NCBI GenBank assembly: GCA_040755155.1
Contig: JBFMBP010000107.1
Span: 6,781-59,560 of the forward strand
From: Candidatus Omnitrophota bacterium
Lineage (GTDB): Bacteria; Hinthialibacterota; Hinthialibacteria; Hinthialibacterales; Hinthialibacteraceae
Reading direction: 5' to 3'
DNA length: 52,780 nucleotides
In this document: positions 34,839 to 42,032 of the stretch, piece by piece
How positions within the stretch are numbered: the stretch's first letter is position 1
Layout: every line of letters starts with the position of its first letter
Program-made: the position numbers and the translations under genes
The notes under the pieces: model-generated
Database searches by the model: none
The model's input: the letters and a program-made list of their open reading frames with translations, nothing else
What the model was told of the DNA's origin: nothing

Positions 34839-35072
34839 ATGATTCTTCAACGATTCCCTAAAATCTATTTGCATGCTCATGTATTGGCGCCGCAACGAAT
34901 TGAACATGCTCGGGGGAAATTCGCGGTTCCCAAAGATTGGATAACCGCTTCCAAGCGAAGCAGCGCGCAAAAACTCTTCACAACCATATTGGAATTACTC
35001 TACCTCGGCGTCCTATCGTTTTTCTTCCACCAATTTTTAGCGGAGATCGCCAAGGCAAACGGATTGGGATAA
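34839..35072 (+). CDS. Small protein with a possible membrane segment, function unknown
   Basis: The 77-residue frame starts with ATG preceded by GGAAGGAGAAAAATC, a strong ribosome-binding sequence, which is the main reason to accept it. Residues 1-40 are basic (KIYLHAHVLAPQRIEHARGK). Residues 47-65 are hydrophobic (FTTILELLYLGVLSFFFHQF), and the end is short and mixed. It may be a one-pass membrane protein. I see no homologous pattern; it could also be a chance frame. Confidence 0.4.
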   Translation: MILQRFPKIYLHAHVLAPQRIEHARGKFAVPKDWITASKRSSAQKLFTTILELLYLGVLSFFFHQFLAEIAKANGLG

Positions 35073-35240
35073 TGGAATGATGAATGCGGAATGATGAGTG
35101 ATGAAAATTACTTTAGCATACATTATATCTTATCCTAAAGGGTGCAAATGGGCGCATGTGAAAAGTAAGATGGGTGACCCATCGAGTATTTATAAATATA
35201 ACTAATGATGGGTCAAAAGGCGCGTCCCATCCTACGATCT
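35073..35240. repeat. Intergenic repeats
   Basis: ATGATGAATG-type heptamers follow the small gene (about 35073-35105). At about 35168-35232, GATGGGTGACCCATC and a GGGTCAAAAGGCGCGTCCCATCC half form an inverted repeat before the lysS stop. Confidence 0.5.
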
Positions 35241-36713
35241 TCAACCTAATGGGCGCATGAGCGGAAAATAGACCGTATTTTTTATATTCTCCTCATTGGT
35301 AATGAGCGCGACGAAGCGGTCGATGCCCATGCCCCAGCCGGATATCGGCGGCATTCCATATTCCATGCACTGGACGTAATCTTCATCCAATTCCATCGCT
35401 TCCTCGTCGCCCGCGTCGCGCAAGGATTGCTGCGCGGCCAGGCGTTGGCGCTGATCGATAGGATCGACCAACTCGGAATAGGCGTTGACGATCTCCATGC
35501 CCGCAACGACTAATTGGAAACGGTCGGTAATAGAAGGATCGGCGTCATTGGCGCGCGCCAGCGGCGATAATTCTTTCGGATGCGAAGTAAGAAAGAGCGG
35601 CGACAGGATTTGCGGACGGCAAGTTTTTTTATAAAGCGCGTCGATCAATGCTCCCCATCCCAAAGCGCCGACATTGATATCCTCCAAAGTTATCCCCTTC
35701 CCATGAATCGCGTCCAATAACTCTTTCTTGGTTTTATGTTCGTCGATATCGATTCCGACGCCTTCCAAAATCACATCGCGAAAAGACTTGCGCGGCCAAG
35801 GCGGAGAGAAATCGATCATTTTTCCCAAATACTCGAAAGTCAACGAACCAAGAACTTTTTCCAGCGTGGAAGTGAGCAGCCGTTCGGTAAAATCCATATT
35901 GTCCTGGTAATTCCAATAGGCGGCGTAATATTCCAGCATTAAAAATTCCTGCAAATGCGCCGTAGAGATGCCCTCGTTGCGAAAGCAATGGGCGAATTCG
36001 AAAACCCGGTCGTAACCGCCGACAATCAGCCGCTTGAGATAGGTTTCCGGAGCGATGCGCATGTATAAATCGATATCCAGCGCATGGTGATGGGTGAGGA
36101 AGGGCTTAGCCATGGCTCCGGAAGGCTTGGCTTGCAGGATGGGCGTCTCTACTTCGATAAAATTGTTGTCCTCCAGCGTGCGGCGTATGGCGCGGATGAC
36201 CTCGCGCCGGGTGCGGAAGCGGCGTCGGGAATCTTCGTTAACAATCAAATCCAAATAACGCTGGCGGTAACGCACCTCCAGGTCGGCGAGACCATGCCAT
36301 TTTTCCGGCAAGGTCAAAAGCGCCTTAGAAAGCAATTGAAAAGATTTTGCCCGCAGCGTTTGTTCGCCGGTTTTGGTGACGAAGATCTCGCCTTCGGCGC
36401 CGATAAAATCGCCGATATCGATGTTTTTTTTGAAGAAGGCGTAGGTTTCCTGGCCCAGGTCGTCCTGAGCGAAGCAGAGTTGCATCTTCGCTTCCGCGTC
36501 TTGAATGTGCATAAAACTGAGTTTGCCCATCTTGCGGATGGCGATGATTCGTCCGGCGAGACGGACGTTCTTGTCCCCAACAGGCAGATTCAGCGCTTGG
36601 ACAAGCCGATGGCTGCGTTCGAAGCGGTCGGGATAGGGTTGGATTCCTTCTGCCTGCAATTGCCGAATCAATTCGATTCGTTCTTCGCGGATGCTTTTTT
36701 TGGTTTCCGGCAT
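35241..36713 (-). CDS. lysS: Lysine--tRNA ligase, class II
   Basis: This enzyme charges tRNA-Lys. The 490-residue protein has an N-terminal OB-fold anticodon-binding domain (VRLAGRIIAIRKMGKLSFMH) and class II motifs: motif 1 in FIEVETPIL, motif 2 FAHCFRNEGISTAHLQEFLM, and motif 3 ISGWGMGIDRFVALIT. The class II catalytic core is complete, but several conserved words differ from the standard enzyme: PSGAMAKPFLTHHH instead of GGAxARPF, and the changed motif 3. It ends NTVYFPLMRPLG, which matches the usual family tail. The ATG at 36713 opens directly on the family N-terminus. A terminator of the upstream pilin gene lies at 36731-36755. Confidence 0.92.
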   Translation of the reverse strand: MPETKKSIREERIELIRQLQAEGIQPYPDRFERSHRLVQALNLPVGDKNVRLAGRIIAIRKMGKLSFMHIQDAEAKMQLCFAQDDLGQETYAFFKKNIDIGDFIGAEGEIFVTKTGEQTLRAKSFQLLSKALLTLPEKWHGLADLEVRYRQRYLDLIVNEDSRRRFRTRREVIRAIRRTLEDNNFIEVETPILQAKPSGAMAKPFLTHHHALDIDLYMRIAPETYLKRLIVGGYDRVFEFAHCFRNEGISTAHLQEFLMLEYYAAYWNYQDNMDFTERLLTSTLEKVLGSLTFEYLGKMIDFSPPWPRKSFRDVILEGVGIDIDEHKTKKELLDAIHGKGITLEDINVGALGWGALIDALYKKTCRPQILSPLFLTSHPKELSPLARANDADPSITDRFQLVVAGMEIVNAYSELVDPIDQRQRLAAQQSLRDAGDEEAMELDEDYVQCMEYGMPPISGWGMGIDRFVALITNEENIKNTVYFPLMRPLG

Positions 36714-36730
36714 GGCGTTTCCTTGATAAA

Positions 36731-36755
36731 AGAAACCCCGAATAAAATCGGGGCA
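36731..36755 (-). terminator. Intrinsic terminator of the pseudopilin gene
   Basis: On the minus strand CCCCGA (36755-36750) pairs with TCGGGG (36743-36738) around a TTTTAT loop, followed by TTTCTTTTATC. It lies between the pseudopilin stop and the lysS start. Confidence 0.6.
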
Positions 36756-36822
36756 TGGTTAAAAAATTATAGTATCGCAAGAGCCGTAGTAATAGTGGAG
36801 CGATTATATTCCTCTTCTCCAT

Positions 36823-37410
36823 TTATGCGCCGGCATGTCCGCCGTAAGGGCGGTCGATGTTGCCCGGACCGAAATAATTGATATCGCCGTTGCTGCTGAG
36901 GCCGTTGGTGGCGTCGTAGCGCATTCCGTATTCGTTGTAATGGTTAGGGCCGATGCTGCGGATTTGAAATCGGACGATGCCGGCGAAAGCCCGGTCGTCC
37001 GTGCCGCCCGTCCAATGGTTGGGATATCCGGTGTAAATATTGAAATCGCCCAAAAGGTTTTCATTGATAGGCTGCGGATCGGGCTGAGTCGTAATAAAAT
37101 AAAAGGGATCGTAGGCATGGATGAAATTGAAGCGGCCGGGAATGGCGGGAGCGAAGGGATCGGGATTGAGCGTGGAGATATAGCTGATAGGCGTCGTGAT
37201 TTTATAGATTAAATCCTGCGGCGGAACGCGGTTTCCCGCATCCAGCATATATTGCGTAAGCGCGTTAGCGTAAGCGTTTTGATCGGCGCGGACGCGGGCA
37301 ATCTTAGCTCGGATTTGCGCATTCAAGAAATTGGGAACGGCGATGGCGGCCAGGATTCCGATAATGGCGACGACGATCAACAGCTCGATCAACGTAAAGC
37401 CTTTTTTCAT
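36823..37410 (-). CDS. Type II secretion/type IV pilin-like pseudopilin (GspG-like)
   Basis: The 195-residue protein opens MKKGFTLIELLIVVAIIGIL, the prepilin leader with Gly-Phe cleavage site, Glu +5 and the hydrophobic helix. AIAVPNFLNAQIRAKIARV follows, a form common in pseudopilins of Omnitrophota, Hydrogenedentota and Sumerlaeota-type genomes. The rest is a globular domain rich in proline and aromatic residues (NRVPPQDLIY, RFNFIHAYDPFYF, GNIDRPYGG). GGAGGATTGCATC precedes the ATG. In those lineages many such proteins are encoded as single genes rather than in full gsp operons, as here. It is probably processed by a prepilin peptidase. Its role in secretion or as a surface fibre is unknown. 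Confidence 0.85.
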   Translation of the reverse strand: MKKGFTLIELLIVVAIIGILAAIAVPNFLNAQIRAKIARVRADQNAYANALTQYMLDAGNRVPPQDLIYKITTPISYISTLNPDPFAPAIPGRFNFIHAYDPFYFITTQPDPQPINENLLGDFNIYTGYPNHWTGGTDDRAFAGIVRFQIRSIGPNHYNEYGMRYDATNGLSSNGDINYFGPGNIDRPYGGHAGA

Positions 37411-37701
37411 GATGCAATCCTCCTAGTTTATTTGGTAGGATTCGGGAAGAATCCGACGGCTTAAATCCGAGGTTTATGAGCGTTTCAGGATTGCGTACAT
37501 TGCCTGAATCTGGATATCCAGGATGAAAGGATGACCAGGATTTTTATCCTGTAAATCCAGAAAATCCTGACCATCCTGATTCTGACAAATAGCCAGAGAA
37601 TAGTATCTCCTCCATCCGAAAACGCTTTTACGCAAGTTTTACAAGATAAATATTATAGATGCTCGCGCGAAGCGAATATAGGAGAGAAAGAAACGAGAAA
37701 C
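37411..37701. repeat. Intergenic region with ATCCTG repeats
   Basis: At about 37500-37585 the words ATCCAGGAT, ACCAGGAT, ATCCTGTAAATCCAG and CCTGACCATCCTGATTC alternate on both strands, the same family as at 20430-20620. The AT-rich sequence at about 37630-37660 may be part of the pseudopilin promoter. Confidence 0.5.
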
Positions 37702-37733
37702 AAAAAAGGGGCGGCTGTGAAAGCCGCCCCTTT
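37702..37733 (-). terminator. Intrinsic terminator of the LamG protein gene
   Basis: Reading the minus strand, AAAGGGGCGGCT pairs with AGCCGCCCCTTTT around a TTCAC loop and is followed by a T tract. It begins 18 bases after the LamG stop codon at 37751. Confidence 0.85.
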
Positions 37734-37750
37734 AGCGTCAATACAAGGAA

Positions 37751-39769
37751 TTAGAAAAGACTCCATTCTTTCACTGCTACAGGCGTAAAATAATCGAGTT
37801 CCTCCTGTGGAACTGCGCCGCGAGTGATTTTCAGCCGATCCAAGAGCCCGGTGTAAGGCAGTCCTCCGCCAGATTCGCAGCCGATGTAGAAATTGAGCAC
37901 ATCAGCCATGCGCACGCCGCCGGTGTAATCCATCCGGTCCGCCAGCTGGCCATCGACGTAGAACCGCAATTCGACGCCTTGCTGGTGCTCGGCGGCGATG
38001 TGATGCCATTTCATGTCATTGGGAATGACGGCGTTGGAATGAGCATCCAAAATGCCGTAGGTAGTAACGGTCATGAGAGAACCTTCATACATTGCATCAA
38101 GAGGCAGAGCCGCCCCGGCGCCGTTTTGATAAGGCATCGCGCTGTCGAAATTGTATGAGACGATCGTCTTAGCCAAGGGCGCCTTGGGATTGGCGGCGGC
38201 GCTATCGAGTTCGGAAACTTTTAAAACCGCGTTATGAATGCGCGCCCGATCAATGGCGCCATAGAGGGGACTGCTGCCCGTATCGCTGGAACCAATGCTC
38301 AAAATATTGTTTTGGAGATCGCGGGCGGCGTCCGTATTTCCGATGTATTCCTTCAATTCTCCATCCACATAGAAAGAAACGCCTGCGCCAGGATCCCACG
38401 CCATGGCGATATGATGCCATGTTTGATCGGCGGCCAGTTGGTAAGTGCTTTCCACATCTACAATTCCCAAAAGCGTGAAGAGCAGGTTGCCGTTATGGAA
38501 GCCCATTTTGTAGCTGCTTCCATAGCGCATGATATCATCGTAAGTACCGAACTTGTCGATTTTGACCCATGCTTCCATCGTGATGGGGCCGCCCTGAATC
38601 GCGAGAATTTTATTCGCCGAATCGTCGCCGGAAACGGGATACTTAACAGAAAGATCGCCTGCTTTGCCGGAAGGAGAATCCGCAAGGCTTTGGGCCGCCA
38701 GACGGGGGCGGAAGGAGAAGGAATAGCCGCTTTGGCCGCCGATGCCGTAAGCCAACAACACGACGCGAGCGGCCTTTTGATTTGCGGCGTCGAATTTGAC
38801 CCAGGCTTCGAAGGTAAAATCTTCATCCCAGAAGCTCATGATATCGCCTTCGTCGGGATAGATCACCTGGTCGGTTCCATCGAAACTCAACGAATAATCG
38901 CCCGCCTTTCCCGTGGGGGTATCGGTAGAGAACGCAGGGATGGCATCTTTCGAGCCGAATGCGGCGGTGCTGACGGCGGGCCGCTTAGCAGGAGCGGCGT
39001 TTTGGTAAGGCTCTCCGCCTTCGTCGAAACTATAGGATACGAGCGTACTATCCAGCGGAGTTTTCGGATTAGCGGCGTCGCTGTCGAGCTGCGTTTCATT
39101 CAAAACGGCATTATGGATGCGAAGCCGGTCGACTAGCCCTTGAAGGGGAACGGCGCCATTGGTTTCGGAACCGATATCTAATTTGTTGTTCTGAAGCGCC
39201 CGGCCACTATTCGCCGTCTCTTTATAGCCCGCCAATTCGCCGTCAACATAGAAATCTACGCCGACGCCCGGCTCCCAAGCGGCGGCGACGTGATGCCATA
39301 TATTATCCGCGCTCATCGCCACACCGCTTTCTACATCATCCACGTCATAAAAAGTCCAGACGATCGTGCCGTCGTTGATTCCCATCTTGTAGGAAGCGCC
39401 GTAGGCGGCGATGCCGTTGTATTGATTCAGCGCCGAGACTTTAATCCAGGCTTCCATCGTAATCGGTCCGGATTGAATATCGAGTATCGGATCGACCGAG
39501 TCGTCCACTGTTAGCCCTTTGCCGGGAATTAAAGATTTGTCTCCCGACTTGCCTGAAGGGGAGTCATCGCTGTTTCCCGGCAGATCGGCGTCGGTAACGA
39601 TAATCCCCAAATTGGCCTTAAAAAGCCCCATATTATCCATGACCGTTAGGCCGCTGCCCTCGTTGAATTCCCAAAAGTAAACGTCGCCCGGATTCTGGGA
39701 ATAAGCGAATGGAGCCAATGTGAGAACTCCAAACGCTACTCCAGCAATCGTTAAAAATTTCTTTACCAT
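37751..39769 (-). CDS. Secreted multi-LamG (concanavalin A-like) protein with a nested domain
   Basis: The ATG at 39769 (MVKKFLTIAGVAFGVL) is preferred over one nine bases upstream because AAGGATGGA sits at good distance. A signal peptide ends near APFAYSQ. Numbering below counts from the upstream ATG at 39778. LamG 1 covers about residues 72-255 (GPITMEAWIKV, WHHVAAAWEPGVGV, FYVDGELAGY, LVDRLRIHNAVL). A second LamG begins at about 285 (FTFEAWVKFDAA), but after GYSFSFRPR at 358 comes a full further LamG at about 360-560 (DSPSGKAGD, GPITMEAWVKI, WHHIAMAWDPGAGV). The missing half of the second then follows at 565-665 (WHHIAAEHQQGVELRFYVDG, LLDRLKI). LamG folds bind glycans or proteins. It is probably exported and surface-exposed; no anchor or enzyme domain is seen. 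Confidence 0.8.
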   Translation of the reverse strand: MVKKFLTIAGVAFGVLTLAPFAYSQNPGDVYFWEFNEGSGLTVMDNMGLFKANLGIIVTDADLPGNSDDSPSGKSGDKSLIPGKGLTVDDSVDPILDIQSGPITMEAWIKVSALNQYNGIAAYGASYKMGINDGTIVWTFYDVDDVESGVAMSADNIWHHVAAAWEPGVGVDFYVDGELAGYKETANSGRALQNNKLDIGSETNGAVPLQGLVDRLRIHNAVLNETQLDSDAANPKTPLDSTLVSYSFDEGGEPYQNAAPAKRPAVSTAAFGSKDAIPAFSTDTPTGKAGDYSLSFDGTDQVIYPDEGDIMSFWDEDFTFEAWVKFDAANQKAARVVLLAYGIGGQSGYSFSFRPRLAAQSLADSPSGKAGDLSVKYPVSGDDSANKILAIQGGPITMEAWVKIDKFGTYDDIMRYGSSYKMGFHNGNLLFTLLGIVDVESTYQLAADQTWHHIAMAWDPGAGVSFYVDGELKEYIGNTDAARDLQNNILSIGSSDTGSSPLYGAIDRARIHNAVLKVSELDSAAANPKAPLAKTIVSYNFDSAMPYQNGAGAALPLDAMYEGSLMTVTTYGILDAHSNAVIPNDMKWHHIAAEHQQGVELRFYVDGQLADRMDYTGGVRMADVLNFYIGCESGGGLPYTGLLDRLKITRGAVPQEELDYFTPVAVKEWSLF

Positions 39770-40049
39770 TCCATCCATCCTTTCTCGAAAAATTAGTTAT
39801 AATTGGGAATTGACTCAAAATCTTATACCACGAAACAATTTTTCAAAATAGGGATGCAAAAAGGGAAAAACAATAAATGTGCAGATAACAATGATTCATT
39901 CCATCGATCGTGCAAACCATGACTCAATTTGCGCGATAATTTCATTTGCGAAATTATCGGTTATAAAAAAGATAACTTCGGCAATTTCCCAAAATTTTAG
40001 AATAGAATATTGAATATTGATCCCCATAAATGTTGAAAGGTTTGAAGCA

Positions 40050-40778
40050 ATGAAAAGATATTTTTTTTTAACCCTATTTATTCTGCTCGTTCATCCCGCT
40101 TGGAGCGCGGAGGAAGCAAAACCCAAGGAATCGAAAGATTCCGGCGTAGAAATGGTTTATCGCATTCAAGTCCGCGTCATTTATGCAGGCAAGACAGGGA
40201 TATTCGGAACAGTTCCTACGGAATTGTCGGATATGCGGCAGGTACTCACTCAATACATGCCCTACCCATCATACGAACTGTCGAACATTATCCGTCTCAG
40301 CGTCTTCGGCGACGAGGAAGCCACGGCGCTGACGTTTCCCGAACATTACTTGCGCATCATTCCTAAAGGCGCAATTAAGGGAGAAAGGGGATTGAAAGTG
40401 AAGGCGGAACTTTATCATGTCCCGGCAGGCGTGGATTCCAAGACGAAATATTGGCTGGGGAATCCACAGCAACAAAATCCAACGTCCACCGATCAGGGGA
40501 GTTCATCCTCCACGGCGCCGTCCACCACGCCTCCGATGATTGGTTTCGAAGAAAAAAGCCAAGGGGAAAGCAAACCCTTTTTACCTATCGTCAGTTCCGC
40601 CGTTTTGCTTACAGATCGCGATTGGGAGGCGTTCGGCGGCGTTCCAATTCGAGTTAATTCGAAATCGGAAGTCAGTTCGACAAGCATGTCATCCTCTTCG
40701 TTGTCGCTCAGCGCCGGGAGAAATTCCGTTGGGATGGAGAGATTTTTGATTTTGGGGATGCGATTGGAAAAGCAGTGA
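40050..40778 (+). CDS. Exported protein of unknown function
   Basis: The ATG at 40050 is chosen because it opens on a signal peptide (KRYFFLTLFILLVHPAWSAEE); the frame extends to 40017 upstream. The mature part (about 220 residues) is beta-rich (VYRIQVRVIYAGKTGIFGTVP; HYLRIIPKGA; LKVKAELYHVPAG). It has a Ser/Thr/Pro/Gln-rich linker near residues 150-170 and a second beta part (AVLLTDRDWEAFGGVPIRV). It resembles secretin-like or FliD-like short domains only loosely, and I do not assign a family. It ends in a tandem TGATGAA repeat that begins with its own stop codon (40776-40803). Confidence 0.5.
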   Translation: MKRYFFLTLFILLVHPAWSAEEAKPKESKDSGVEMVYRIQVRVIYAGKTGIFGTVPTELSDMRQVLTQYMPYPSYELSNIIRLSVFGDEEATALTFPEHYLRIIPKGAIKGERGLKVKAELYHVPAGVDSKTKYWLGNPQQQNPTSTDQGSSSSTAPSTTPPMIGFEEKSQGESKPFLPIVSSAVLLTDRDWEAFGGVPIRVNSKSEVSSTSMSSSSLSLSAGRNSVGMERFLILGMRLEKQ

Positions 40779-40803
40779 TGAATGATGAATGATGAATGAT
40801 GAA
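40776..40803 (+). repeat. Tandem TGATGAA heptamer (4 copies) at a stop codon
   Basis: Four exact copies of TGATGAA begin at the TGA stop of the preceding gene. Shorter ATGATGAAT or GATAAAT heptamers lie near other gene ends at about 4681-4700, 19858-19880 and 35073-35105. Confidence 0.8.
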
Positions 40804-40810
40804 TTCGGGA

Positions 40811-41221
40811 TTAGAAGAAATCTACTGGCAGGGATTTGCGGCCGGCGTAGCCCGCGTCGAGTTCATGCCAGAATTGAATCTCATCCCCATCGGAGAGTTC
40901 GTAACACAGAAAAACTTCCTCGCCTTCGATGATGGAGGGGAAATCGATCAATCCCCGCTCGATATCTTGGATGACGATTCCCTGATCGGCGATTTCCGAA
41001 ACCAGGCTGTTCAACCGATGTTGAAATTCATTGCGCCGCCGTACATGGTGGAATTGGGTGCCGTTGGTGCGTCCCTTCAATCCTTGCGCCAGGTTGGAGG
41101 GATTGGCATGAAACTCCCTCGCCTCTTCGAGCAGCGCGCGCATCGAATGAAAAATTTCCCGAAGCCGAGGAATAAGGGAATTGGCTTCGTTCAGCGAAAA
41201 ATGTTTATCGAAATGAGGCAT
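40811..41221 (-). CDS. DUF2203 family protein
   Basis: The 136-residue protein fits DUF2203: an N-terminal helical pair FSLNEANSLIPRLREIFHSM, a linker, then QGIVIQDIERGLIDFPSI, EGEEVFLCYELSDGDEIQFW and HELDAGYAGRKSLP, the last carrying the family's W-H and G-x-x-x-R pattern. The family has no proven function; it is found near housekeeping genes in many phyla. The start is ATG at 41221. It is followed on the same strand, 63 bases upstream in the window, by a Nudix gene, so they may form an operon. Confidence 0.85.
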   Translation of the reverse strand: MPHFDKHFSLNEANSLIPRLREIFHSMRALLEEAREFHANPSNLAQGLKGRTNGTQFHHVRRRNEFQHRLNSLVSEIADQGIVIQDIERGLIDFPSIIEGEEVFLCYELSDGDEIQFWHELDAGYAGRKSLPVDFF

Positions 41222-41284
41222 TGTTTATCCAAAAAAAGTGATTTGAGTCAAGCGATGAGGAGATAAATTTAAATCTATCTAACG

Positions 41285-41833
41285 TTATCTCCCCGCGCGC
41301 AATAAGTCAAAGAGATAAAAAGCGTTCAGGACGAGGGAATGGACGATTTTCCCTTCTTGAATCAATTGCGGAATCTTCGCCAGGGGCACGAGTTCGACGC
41401 GAATGTCCTCGCCATCGTCCAGCGATTGATCGTATTTGAGTATGACGTTTTTCGCCAGGAACAAATGGCAGGTATTGTTGAGAATGGCGGGATTGGGGCG
41501 CACGGCGCCGAGTGGGATCACCTCCTCCGAGTCGTAACCCGTCTCTTCCCGCAGCTCGCGGCGCGCTGCCTCCAGCATGGAGCCGTCGCTGGGATCGGCC
41601 AACCCGCCGGGGATTTCCAGCGACATTTCCTCGGTTCCGAATCGGTATTGATGAACCATAACCACTTCGCGATCCGGCGTAAGGGGAATGATATTGATCC
41701 AATCCCTGGTTTCCAGCACATAGGCGGGCAGTTCAACGCCGTTACGGGGAGAGACGCAGATATCCTCCCGCAGATGGAAAATGCGGTAATGCGCCACGTA
41801 GCGGCTGGATTTTTTCTCCCAGGGACGGCTCAT
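41285..41833 (-). CDS. Nudix hydrolase, ADP-ribose pyrophosphatase-like
   Basis: The ATG at 41833 has GAGG ten bases upstream; a frame from 41881 adds 16 residues without meaning. The 182-residue protein has the N-terminal beta region of ADP-ribose pyrophosphatases (YRIFHLREDICV, VVMVHQYRFG) and a Nudix box EIPGGLADPSDGSMLEAARR followed by ELREETGY. The helix REL-x-EE-x-G is intact, although the loop before it is one residue longer than the consensus. It should cut ADP-ribose or another nucleoside diphosphate derivative into AMP and a sugar phosphate with Mg2+. The true substrate cannot be known from sequence. Confidence 0.85.
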   Translation of the reverse strand: MSRPWEKKSSRYVAHYRIFHLREDICVSPRNGVELPAYVLETRDWINIIPLTPDREVVMVHQYRFGTEEMSLEIPGGLADPSDGSMLEAARRELREETGYDSEEVIPLGAVRPNPAILNNTCHLFLAKNVILKYDQSLDDGEDIRVELVPLAKIPQLIQEGKIVHSLVLNAFYLFDLLRAGR

Positions 41834-41904
41834 AATTGCGGGCCTCGATCTTAGTAAGAGTGATATGGGGAATGATGCCAATCACTTTTGAATTTGTTGC
41901 ATTT

Positions 41905-42003
41905 AAATCCCTCTCCCAAGATGGGGAGAGGTTAGGTGAGGGTTGATTTGTTTGAACTTACCTCCCCTCACCCTAACCCTCTCCCAAAGGGCGAGGGAAT
42001 GGA
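41905..42003. repeat. CTCTCCC/GGGAGAG intergenic palindrome
   Basis: CCCTCTCCCAAGATGGGGAGAGG at about 41912 and CCCCTCACCCTAACCCTCTCC then GGGCGAGGG at about 41965-41997, two neighbouring inverted repeats of the same dispersed family. Confidence 0.7.
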
Positions 42004-42032
42004 AATGCGTAATAGGAGATAATTGCGCAAAA

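Noticed and set aside
34569-34970. Minus-strand frame of 133 codons
   Set aside because: It runs through a palindromic intergenic repeat and overlaps the better-supported small plus-strand gene with a strong ribosome-binding sequence.
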